A DNA stretch of 64,000 nucleotides from Paenibacillus sp. 481 (GTDB taxonomy: Bacteria; Bacillota; Bacilli; Paenibacillales; Paenibacillaceae): NCBI RefSeq assembly GCF_021223605.1, contig NZ_CP075175.1, forward strand, positions 5,473,501 through 5,537,500, read 5' to 3'. This document shows, piece after piece, positions 26,389-34,421 of the stretch. Within the stretch, counting starts at the first letter, position 1, and the number at the start of each line of letters is the position of its first letter. The translations under genes were made by a program, and so were the position numbers. The notes under the pieces are model-generated. The model made no database searches, was not told where the DNA came from, and was given only the letters and a program-made list of their open reading frames with translations.

Positions 26389-26506
26389 TAAGCAAGATCT
26401 AGTTGTGGATTCCTCGATCTTGCCCAGTATGGTTTTTAATTTTCTTAGAAGTTTGTCGTTGCATTTAGCACTAGCTGCACTTGTTCTGTGTTCTGGTGCA
26501 AGTTTT

Positions 26507-26666
26507 TCAACGTTTTTGCGTGGTTCTTTGATGTTCGATATATATCAACTTCACGGACATATCGTAAGGTAATTTCAAAACAGGGCTCGCAGGTAAACCA
26601 TTTTCATTTATAAAAATAAGCGCTCTAGCTCCATTTTCTGAAAATAGTCCATACGCAATTTGATCT
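26507..26666 (-). pseudogene. Short coding relic downstream of the HIT gene
   Basis: A minus-strand frame without a start reads DQIAYGLFSENGARALIFIN, then GLPASPVLKLPYDMSVKLIY, and ends in a stop at 26507. The composition is protein-like, and the region follows the HIT gene directly. I do not recognise the family. It may be the tail of a lost gene. Confidence 0.3.
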
Positions 26667-26682
26667 CACATGACTCATTGAT

Positions 26683-27096
26683 TTATTTTTCAACATGACT
26701 TAGCTCATCTATTATCTTAGCCTTTACGTGCTCTAAGTCTGTATTTGACTGATGATTTGGTTCCAGCCAGCCGAATCCATCGTCCTTATATCTCGGAAAT
26801 ACGTGCATATGATAATGATCTAAATCGTTAAAAATCCCACCATTTTGCATGATTGATATTCCATCCGGATTATATATTTTTTTCAGTGCCCTTGATACTA
26901 ATATGGAACCGTCTATAATCGATTTCATCGTTAATTCGTCTATCTCATCAAGCTCCTTAACATGCGTTTTCGGCAAAATGAGTACATGCCCTTCGTTGAG
27001 AGGTTCGATGTCTAGAATGCACGTAATGAAATCATTTTCAAATACTACATTTACCTCTTCTAATTGATTCGCCAAACGGCACCCAAAACAGTTCAT
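26683..27096 (-). CDS. HIT-family nucleotide hydrolase/transferase
   Basis: The 137-residue product has the histidine triad HYHMHVFPRY and the upstream core EPLNEGHVLILPKTHVKEL. Two cysteines near the N-terminus (NCFGCRLAN) resemble the metal-binding variant of Hit/AP4A hydrolase-like proteins. The start is placed at ATG 27096, with AAGGAGC six bases upstream, rather than at the longer upstream frame. HIT enzymes split nucleotide phosphoramidates or dinucleoside polyphosphates. Confidence 0.85.
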   Translation of the reverse strand: MNCFGCRLANQLEEVNVVFENDFITCILDIEPLNEGHVLILPKTHVKELDEIDELTMKSIIDGSILVSRALKKIYNPDGISIMQNGGIFNDLDHYHMHVFPRYKDDGFGWLEPNHQSNTDLEHVKAKIIDELSHVEK

Positions 27097-27381
27097 AGAA
27101 AAGCTCCTTCCATCTTTTAATTCGTGTACATTTCCATTTCCATCACCAAAAAATCGACACATGTATCGACCTCTACGTTATACATCTCATGCTTATACCT
27201 CCTTCAAATATACGATTTGTAATTTTCCATAAAGTGATATGCCTTCATGTGCCTTATCTTTCTAAGTTTAATACCAATGTAGCTTCGTTACATTCATCGT
27301 ACTAGATCAGAACCGAACCGAACCGAACGAATCCCGCTTCGCAGCTCCTTTTATTATAGCAATCATCCCAATTGTAGATAT

Positions 27382-27420
27382 AAAAAAGAGGCGTCAAAGT
27401 CGTTAAAGACTTTGACACCT
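27382..27420 (-). terminator. Terminator of the large SLH gene
   Basis: On the minus strand AGGTGTCAAAGTC and GACTTTGACGCCT form a stem followed by TTTTTTA. It lies 24 bases after the SLH gene stop. The remaining 27097-27443 interval holds only a short AACCG tandem run (27311-27329). Confidence 0.85.
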
Positions 27421-27443
27421 CCGCAAGCTGCTAACATTCCCAA

Positions 27444-30400
27444 TTATTGAACTTGGTCAGGGAGCGATTTGAGCCACTTCTCGCTACTATTATCATTGCG
27501 AACGGATTCGTGCGAAACCGTTGCCTCTTGTACATCACCAAAGCCCCAATGACTTGTCGGCATATCAGGGAACAATGGCGCAAGGCCTTGCAATGGGCCA
27601 CGATAGAGCATGCTGTTAATCATGGTAACGGCTTCTACACGTGTAATTCGTTTGGACGGCTTAAAGGTGCCGTCTGTATATCCACGTAGCAATTTGCCAT
27701 TATACAGCGCTTCAATCATGTTTCCAGCCCAGTGTCCAGTCGTATCTGTAAAATGCATAGATACAGGACGATTAACTTCAAGCTTCAGGAAACGCGTCAT
27801 AACAGCAGCCAACTCACCCCGTGTAACAGGTGCGTCAGGACGGAAGGTCGCGTTGTTATAACCGCTGAAATACCCGTGCTTCGTTGCAATTTTGATATAA
27901 TTAGTCGCCCAGTGACCCGAACGAATATCGGTGTACGGCAGCTCGTAAGTAATCGTGCCGTTCTCTGTCAAACGTGCGACAATTGCCGCAAGCTCTGCGC
28001 GTGTCAGGTGGCCGTTAGGCTTAAACTCTTTGTCAGGGAAGCCTAAAATGTAACGATAATGTTTAAGCTCACCAAAACGTTGCGAAAATACGTTCACTTT
28101 AACGGCTGCTTTCGAATTCGCCCCGTTCACAGCTAACTCTCCTGTAATATCCAACACCGTGTCAGCCGTATTCATGAACGGCCATTGGATAATCGGCTTA
28201 TAATTACCGCCTTGCCCACTCGCTACATTCGTTACTTTCCACACGATCGTGTTTCCTGTTACGACACCGCCAGCAGCATCTACGACAACAACACCCGCAG
28301 GAAGCGTCAAGCGAACCTCACCGGAAGAAATCGAACTTGAAGTTTGATTCTTATAATCCACGGTAAGTTGGGATTTCTCCCCTTCCTTCACTTTACTGCT
28401 ATCGATCGTCACTTGAATGCCCAGCTTCGTACTGTCAATTGTCGATGACGAGCCAGAGCTTGAAGAGCTTGAAGAGCCTGCTGTGTCTGATCCGTCGGAC
28501 GTACTTGACGAACCTGACGAACCTGATGTATCAGATACATCGGATGTGCCTGACGAGTCTGATGAATCTGTACCATTCGTAGAATTATCAGGTGGCTGCT
28601 GTGTTCCTCCACCATTCGCTCCAAGCGGTTGCAGCTTTACATCATGCTTTACAATATCATATTCGACGGACAATACCGGGCTCGTATACGATTCATATCC
28701 CTGCTTCGTAACGACGAGTACATAATCCGTTTCTGGATACACCATGTAAGCGTACAATCCATTAGGATCACTTAACTGTTCTGGACTTGCGTTATTGCTC
28801 GGTGCAAACCCATTAATAGCAGGCAGCTTAACGCCTTGTCCTGGAACGAGTCCTTTGGCCGTGTTTCTAGGCGTGTTGGCATATTGAAGAGTCACTTTCG
28901 CCCCTTCAATGACGTTATTCGTGACAGCATCTGTAATCGTGCCATATGGATCGATTAGTCCAGTCGAAATATTGAGCTCACCTGAAGCTGATACTTTAAC
29001 AGGACTACGACCAATCACAACAGATTGACCAGACGCCACTTCGTAGCGTACTTCCAGCTGATAATCGCCAATCGCGATTCCGTTGGCATTAAATACGCCT
29101 TGTCCTTGCAATGGGAAGGCAATAGGCGTTCCACTTTGTGACACGTAAGTGCCGTCAGACTTCTTTAAGTACACACTAGCTTTGCTGAGTAGCTCTTGAG
29201 CAAGCACAGCCGTATTGCCGTTCGGCTGCTTCACTAATATATTGCCAGCAACGGTTTTCTCCGAATCGAAGCTCTGATTACCAGCTCCCGTCACCTCTTC
29301 AACCTTAGCGGTTTGCTTATAGCTTACCGGAGTCGGTACGCCACCAATGTTGACCAGCTGTGTGACGGTCATTTCATAGGTTGCGTCGCCCTTAGGCACC
29401 ACGACGCTATACGTACCGCTTTGATCCGTTACTACCGTCTCGTCAAAATCAACCCCAGGCGTAATGACGCCATCGCCGTTCATATCAAGCGTTACACGCA
29501 CGCTTGCTCCTGCCACTGGCTTACTGTTGTCACCAGACGTGATTAAACCCTTAATCGAAGCTGGCATAAACGTAATCGCGATGTCTTGCTCCGCAGTCAA
29601 TCCGAGCTTGACGTCGTTCACTACCGCCTTCAACGTAATATGTTGTGGCGAAACACCTGTAATTTGAGCGGATTTGTAAGTCGTCTGCGCAATTCCTTGC
29701 GCATTCGTAATCGCTTTATTCGTGCCTACAAACTCCCCTGTCGCCGTCGGAGCGCTAAATATGACTTCGACGTCCTCCACAGGATTGCCACTCTCGTCTA
29801 CTACGTTGGCCGACAATACCGTTGTCGATTTGCCGTCGCCCAATATCTGAGCAGGGTTTGCCGTAAGTGTAAGGCTAGCTCCTGCCATTTTGAAATGGTT
29901 ATCAGCGAGCCTGTCCGCTGATTCAATTTGCAACACAGCACCAGCTCCATTAACGGCTACATACGTTACAGTATGTTGGCCACCACTCGTTGTAGCTGGT
30001 ACGACATAGCTGCTGCTCTCCCATTTTTTGAAGCCGTCTGCTGCCCAAGTGGCTGCATTACTAAGCGTCAACGACACGGTATCGCCGTTCACGGTCGCCG
30101 TAACACCTGCTGCTGTAATCGAGCTGACAGCAGTCATTTTCAACGGCTCGTTAGGCAGCGCCCTTACGACTTCTGTATTTCCTTGATCTTTATTACCCGT
30201 CCATCCATGAAGTGCCTTGTTAAGCACAATCGTAATGGAGCCAGCTGATACACTTGTATTTCCATCTTGATCGGTCACCGTATAGGTGAAATGATCTTGA
30301 CCGAATGTAAAGTCTGCATTCGGTGTAAAGATCCAAGTCGCACCCGTTTGATCGGTCGGGTCAAGTGTCAAAGTCCCTTTTTGCGGACTCACGTTAATCC

Positions 30401-32684
30401 CATATGTAATGCCCGTCACGCTTTCGCGATCGGAACCACGTAGCACGATCGATACGGAAGAAGCTCCTTCATTCGCATCAACGCTAAAAGATTCCGCTAC
30501 AGGAACACCGCTGTATGTGATGTGAATACTTCCTGGCTGCTCGGAGAAATGCATGCCGTCGGAACCATACCACGGGATCGATACGACACTGCCTTCAGGT
30601 AATGAAGGCGAAGTTTCAAATTGCAAGCTGTTCAGCTCGGCTGCGGATAACGTGACCTCGCTACTAGGAGCGAGATATACCGCGCCTGTTACACTTGATG
30701 TATATTTTAGTCGGCCCTTGTCCGCTAAGTCAGACGGAACCGTAAGCTTGACTTGCTGCAAGGAGTCGCCGTCAACGTCGGTATACGCAGGAACAGCTGT
30801 AAAGTTAGCTGCCGTGAAACCAATCGTCGCACCAGGAATACCGGATTTATCAATCCGACCTACGACTGGCGGTGTATTGATCACGATCGTTACCGTCTTG
30901 GACTGAAGTGCATATTGGAGTCCATCGGAACCGCTCCACTCGAACTCCACGACACCAGCCACATTTGGCTGTGGGATGAACTTCAGACGATCCAGATCCA
31001 CAGCAGCAATTTCTTGACCTGCTGTAACATCTGTCTGCACGCCAGAACTATTCACGAGTACCAACTTCCCTTTCAAGGGATCAGGCAGTGAAATAATCTT
31101 ACCTTTTTCAAGCTGCTCATTGCCTGGGTCCACGTAATTCGGTGCGAAATCTCCTGCATTCGTAAACGGTAACTCCGCATCGCCTGCTTTCATTACCTTG
31201 TGGATGTCCATCACTTCAGGTGAGCTATTCACCGTAACTTTGGCGTCATCCACAGCAAACTTCGTTCCGTTGTAACCGTTCCACATAAAATCAACTGTGC
31301 CGTCGAAACCGCCAGCGACTGGAACGAATACAAGCTTGTTCAATTCTTGCACAGGAATGAGTTGATTTTTTGTTACCGCTAACCCTTTATGCTCAAGATG
31401 TCCTTTTGCTGGGTCTGGCAGCGTCACAATCTTCACACTTTGCAAATGTGCACCGTTAGGCGCACCCCCGTTTACTTTGAAATACTTCGCTTTGAAGTCA
31501 TCAGCGGTAAACGCAGTCGGTGCGGAACGAAGCGCAGATTTCGCTACATCCGCCACGAGTGGATCATGGGTAGAGAACGTCACGACATGTTGAGCCTCGC
31601 CAGCATTCGTGCCCGCTTCTTCCTTACGGCCATTCCCACGATCTTCGAACAAAATAATGTTGACTACATATTCCTTCGAAGGATCGATTGAACCGTCCTC
31701 AATTGTGATGTTGTTCCAGTTCTCAGCTTTCCCTTGCTCAGCGGTTGGGAATAGCTGCTGGGAAATGCCTAGGTTCCGTTCAACTTCCTGCCCATTTACG
31801 ATTGATTTCTCGATGACGTTAACTTCCATCGCAAAATTTCCAGGTACCTTAGGGATAAAGCTCGTATCGATTGTTACTTTATCTGTCTCCACTTTTAAAT
31901 CGGCCTTATCGATCTCGCCGGATACGCGACCCCCACCATCGATAATAAGCTGGGCCCAATCGACCGTCATTTGCCAGTTTGTATTCGGCGCACTGCTGCG
32001 CCTATCTTGGAAGTAATGGTGGATCGTAACGCCAACGTAATTGTCACCTTTTGCGATTCGGTGAAATTCGTTAGGTTTAAAGTTCATAACCGTTGTATTC
32101 CATTTGCTATCTTGGCCTGACAACGTCCCCAGATAAGCCCCCTGCGTAATTTCACGTTTGTAGCCTGTTCCTTTTGGCGCAATACCGGATTTAGAAATAT
32201 TGTTGGTCCAATTCCATGAGGTCTGCCAAGGCGTGTAAGGATTGCCGAAGGCGATATCAGCGGCATTCGAAGAAAAATACACACGATCCCATTCACCATT
32301 GTCTGATGCACCCGCATTATACTCATCCACATCCAATGCGCGTATTAGCAATTGTGCGCTTTTGGTTGGCAACTTATTGACGTTCGTAATCTTGAATTCG
32401 ACAGGGTACCTTTTATAGTTGTCAACAGCCTCTATGTTCTGGTTCTTTAAGCCGACATCTAAATCCCCATCTGCTTTTGAATCGCTTGCCCCTCCACCCC
32501 AGTTGTCAGAGTCAACAAAAAAGGTTGCACCATCCACTGTCGCTGCGGGTGCAGCTTCAGCCGCTGATGGTGGTATTGCAAACTGCCCGCTTAGAAGAAC
32601 GAATGACATGATGAGCGACACCATCCGCTTCCTCGACCATGAATCCCTAGCTTTGTATTCCTTGTTTACTTGCTTTCTTACCAT
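27444..32684 (-). CDS. Giant SLH-anchored surface protein
   Basis: The 1746-residue product starts with a signal peptide (basic run then MVSLIMSFVLLSGQFAIPPSAAEA). Residues about 50-380 form a large N-terminal module. Repeats of about 110 residues resembling cadherin-type domains follow, including FTANADFTFGQDHFTYTVTDQDGN-like sequence split here as FTPNADFTFGQDHF. Next come a Big_1/invasin-like domain (LTANPAQILGDGKSTTVL), a carboxypeptidase-regulatory/SdrD-like domain (DMNGDGVITPGVDFDETV), a Ser/Gly/Asp-rich linker (about 1360-1415) and three C-terminal SLH domains (FPDKEFKPNGHLTRAELAAI, YNNATFRPDAPVTRGELAAV, YTDGTFKPSKRITRVEAVTM). SLH domains bind pyruvylated secondary wall polymer. It is probably an S-layer-associated adhesin. 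GGGAG precedes ATG 32684. Confidence 0.92.
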   Translation of the reverse strand: MVRKQVNKEYKARDSWSRKRMVSLIMSFVLLSGQFAIPPSAAEAAPAATVDGATFFVDSDNWGGGASDSKADGDLDVGLKNQNIEAVDNYKRYPVEFKITNVNKLPTKSAQLLIRALDVDEYNAGASDNGEWDRVYFSSNAADIAFGNPYTPWQTSWNWTNNISKSGIAPKGTGYKREITQGAYLGTLSGQDSKWNTTVMNFKPNEFHRIAKGDNYVGVTIHHYFQDRRSSAPNTNWQMTVDWAQLIIDGGGRVSGEIDKADLKVETDKVTIDTSFIPKVPGNFAMEVNVIEKSIVNGQEVERNLGISQQLFPTAEQGKAENWNNITIEDGSIDPSKEYVVNIILFEDRGNGRKEEAGTNAGEAQHVVTFSTHDPLVADVAKSALRSAPTAFTADDFKAKYFKVNGGAPNGAHLQSVKIVTLPDPAKGHLEHKGLAVTKNQLIPVQELNKLVFVPVAGGFDGTVDFMWNGYNGTKFAVDDAKVTVNSSPEVMDIHKVMKAGDAELPFTNAGDFAPNYVDPGNEQLEKGKIISLPDPLKGKLVLVNSSGVQTDVTAGQEIAAVDLDRLKFIPQPNVAGVVEFEWSGSDGLQYALQSKTVTIVINTPPVVGRIDKSGIPGATIGFTAANFTAVPAYTDVDGDSLQQVKLTVPSDLADKGRLKYTSSVTGAVYLAPSSEVTLSAAELNSLQFETSPSLPEGSVVSIPWYGSDGMHFSEQPGSIHITYSGVPVAESFSVDANEGASSVSIVLRGSDRESVTGITYGINVSPQKGTLTLDPTDQTGATWIFTPNADFTFGQDHFTYTVTDQDGNTSVSAGSITIVLNKALHGWTGNKDQGNTEVVRALPNEPLKMTAVSSITAAGVTATVNGDTVSLTLSNAATWAADGFKKWESSSYVVPATTSGGQHTVTYVAVNGAGAVLQIESADRLADNHFKMAGASLTLTANPAQILGDGKSTTVLSANVVDESGNPVEDVEVIFSAPTATGEFVGTNKAITNAQGIAQTTYKSAQITGVSPQHITLKAVVNDVKLGLTAEQDIAITFMPASIKGLITSGDNSKPVAGASVRVTLDMNGDGVITPGVDFDETVVTDQSGTYSVVVPKGDATYEMTVTQLVNIGGVPTPVSYKQTAKVEEVTGAGNQSFDSEKTVAGNILVKQPNGNTAVLAQELLSKASVYLKKSDGTYVSQSGTPIAFPLQGQGVFNANGIAIGDYQLEVRYEVASGQSVVIGRSPVKVSASGELNISTGLIDPYGTITDAVTNNVIEGAKVTLQYANTPRNTAKGLVPGQGVKLPAINGFAPSNNASPEQLSDPNGLYAYMVYPETDYVLVVTKQGYESYTSPVLSVEYDIVKHDVKLQPLGANGGGTQQPPDNSTNGTDSSDSSGTSDVSDTSGSSGSSSTSDGSDTAGSSSSSSSGSSSTIDSTKLGIQVTIDSSKVKEGEKSQLTVDYKNQTSSSISSGEVRLTLPAGVVVVDAAGGVVTGNTIVWKVTNVASGQGGNYKPIIQWPFMNTADTVLDITGELAVNGANSKAAVKVNVFSQRFGELKHYRYILGFPDKEFKPNGHLTRAELAAIVARLTENGTITYELPYTDIRSGHWATNYIKIATKHGYFSGYNNATFRPDAPVTRGELAAVMTRFLKLEVNRPVSMHFTDTTGHWAGNMIEALYNGKLLRGYTDGTFKPSKRITRVEAVTMINSMLYRGPLQGLAPLFPDMPTSHWGFGDVQEATVSHESVRNDNSSEKWLKSLPDQVQ

Positions 32685-32758
32685 AGACTTTTCTCCCTTG
32701 TAAAAATAGCTTGTTGCTTGTACGCGACATCATGTGCGATCTGTCTCTTGCTGCGTTT

Positions 32759-32767
32759 TTACCGCAT
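32759..32767 (-). other. Minimal leader ORF (ATG-CGG-TAA) upstream of the SLH gene
   Basis: On the minus strand GGAAGGAGGAG is followed 11 bases later by ATG CGG TAA, 80 bases before the SLH start. The ribosome-binding site is stronger than that of the SLH gene itself, yet no longer ORF follows. It may act as a translational control site or be a relic. Surface-layer genes in related bacteria often have long, structured leaders. Confidence 0.3.
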
Positions 32768-32869
32768 ACGGGTTCCCACTCCTCCTTCCACGTGCAGCAT
32801 TTCATACTAAAAATGATCACTAATCAAATTCTGAACATGTCTGATTGCCTTGACATAAAAATATGCGGC

Positions 32870-33356
32870 CACTATCAAGCATAGATGAATTTTTGTGCGC
32901 AAAGTACCGTTAATCATAACATGAATTTATATGTAAATGTTCATATGAGACTGTTGTTATATTTTACATTTTTGACTAAATGGTTATCTCTGGCTGTTTG
33001 TCGGCCTTGGCATAGAAACCGTACTGCGCTTCGTGTCAGAAGAAAATAAAGTGTTTTCTTAGTGCTTAGGTTAAGATAAGTCCCCTGTTTAAGCACTACA
33101 TGTTACCCGTGTACGTTCTTTAATAGGTGATTGGAAATGGAATATAATGAGGAGGACGTAGCCAAAGCGAAGGCGCGGGAGCGTTCTTTTTATTGAACTA
33201 ACGGGCAGGATAGTTTAAAAGCTTCGCGAATAACTCCAAGTATGGAATTAATTGCGAAGCTCGCAAATTAATCGATATACACAATTACACAAACACCTGA
33301 AACCATTTATAAATATAACAGTAGTATATTGTAAATAAATTGAATTGAGGTGAAGT
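32870..33356. other. Gene-free interval with a hairpin near its right end
   Basis: No convincing gene is seen. A 19-codon frame at 33139 (start MEYNEEDVAKAKARER) ends just before TGAACTAACGGGCAG. An inverted repeat (CTTCGC...GCGAAG with inner AAT/ATT pairs) lies at 33221-33260. The stretch may be the end of a dispersed intergenic repeat, which cannot be confirmed from one copy. Confidence 0.3.
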
Positions 33357-33629
33357 ATGAAAGCTTTTGATTACTTAAGAAGGGCCTATTATAAGCTTAG
33401 TTATTATTATCAAAAATTTCAATTGTTTGTAATGTCTTTTGTAGTTGCTGGAATAGTTGAATATTTTTTTCTTTACGAGATTTTCGTTTCATTATCAGCA
33501 TTAGCTCCTGTTTTTATTTTAGAAATTGTTCCAGTCCTTACTATCATTTTATCAATAATTATTATTGGAGGAATCGTTAAATTTATAAAGAAGATGAAAG
33601 AAAACAAACACTTACTATTTTTATTCTAA
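33357..33629 (+). CDS. Small AT-rich two-pass membrane protein
   Basis: The 90-residue product has a basic/aromatic N-terminus (FDYLRRAYYKLSYYYQKF), two hydrophobic segments (about 24-46 and 50-75) and a lysine-rich tail (KFIKKMKENK). TGAGGTGAAGT precedes ATG 33357. The base composition is far more AT-rich than the flanking regions, which suggests recent acquisition. No family is recognised. Small membrane proteins of this kind include toxins, holin-like proteins and phage or plasmid accessory proteins. Confidence 0.5.
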   Translation: MKAFDYLRRAYYKLSYYYQKFQLFVMSFVVAGIVEYFFLYEIFVSLSALAPVFILEIVPVLTIILSIIIIGGIVKFIKKMKENKHLLFLF

Positions 33630-33644
33630 CAAGAAATTATCATA

Positions 33645-33911
33645 TTAAGAAGCTTTGACGCAATCCGCCGCCTTCAACACGAACTCCTTGTGCAAATGGG
33701 TCGGCAGGGCAGTGCACACGACGGCCGGGTTCGCCCTCGTTATTATTTCATCGAACGAAGTAAAGGCTTCCGTCCCGTACGTCCCTGCAAACCTCGCTGC
33801 CGACTGTTGCGATGCGGCAAGCCCGCCGACGAGAGTGACGCCCTCCATCCGGGTGAAGTTATGCGCATACCGGCGCCCCATCGTACCGCAACCGACAAAC
33901 GCAATTTTCAT
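33645..33911 (-). pseudogene. Truncated Gfo/Idh/MocA-family oxidoreductase (N-terminus only)
   Basis: The 88-codon ORF encodes the Rossmann start MKIAFVGCGTMGRRYAHNF and the VVCTALPTHLHKEF strand typical of Gfo/Idh/MocA dehydrogenases, which are normally about 350 residues. It has a good ribosome-binding site (GGGAGGAAGG) but stops after residue 88 at the edge of the AT-rich stretch holding the gene at 33357-33629. The loss of the C-terminal 260 residues makes it non-functional. The truncation probably came with the AT-rich insertion. Confidence 0.75.
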
Positions 33912-33926
33912 CGTTGCCTTCCTCCC

Positions 33927-34150
33927 TTATCCATGATTGACCGGCTTTGCCGCATGCGACAGAAGTCTGGCTAATGCTACGCCTGCCAGTACAACGGTCA
34001 ACGCTTTCAGCAATTCGACGTATTCCCCGAGGATGCCTAATGCAGGCGGTCCGACAAGGAAGGCGACGTAACCGACGGTGGCCACAGCTTGATTGAGTTG
34101 TCCGGCAAGTTTTCTTTTTCCGTTTTGTCCCCCATCGTCATGAACGTATT
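33927..34150 (-). pseudogene. 3' fragment of an MFS transporter gene
   Basis: A frame without a start reads [20 protein letters not shown], then [20 protein letters not shown], then [16 protein letters not shown] and stops. This is the last one to two transmembrane helices of a major-facilitator transporter. It lies 15 bases upstream of the truncated oxidoreductase, so the two were once an operon. The N-terminal part is missing. Confidence 0.6.
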
Positions 34151-34421
34151 GGATTCTTCTCTGTCATTTTCGCAATCCTCCCAAATATACAATGATAATC
34201 AAGCTGTATTTCGAACATACAACATCATGCAGACTACGTCGTACTCTGAAAATCGCGTATTCGTCCATATTTTTAGAGAACACGGCTTTAAAAAAATGGA
34301 GCGGCTTCGATTTTCGACGAATCCAGCGACATCTTCTTTTTAATTCCCGAGCGGTTTGTTAGTATAGAATCGAAGACATCCACGAACAACAACATCAACA
34401 TGGTGAAAGGTGGTCTTCATC

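Noticed and set aside
27311-27329. Short AACCG tandem run.
   Set aside because: It has fewer than four units and no coding or structural context. Chance is sufficient.
28409-28725. ORFs in both strands over the Ser/Asp-rich linker of the large SLH protein.
   Set aside because: They are out-of-frame readings of the low-complexity linker.
33139-33265. Possible end of a mobile or dispersed repeat (TGAACTAACGGGCAG and the following hairpin).
   Set aside because: Only one copy is in the window and no transposase is nearby, so it cannot be called an element.
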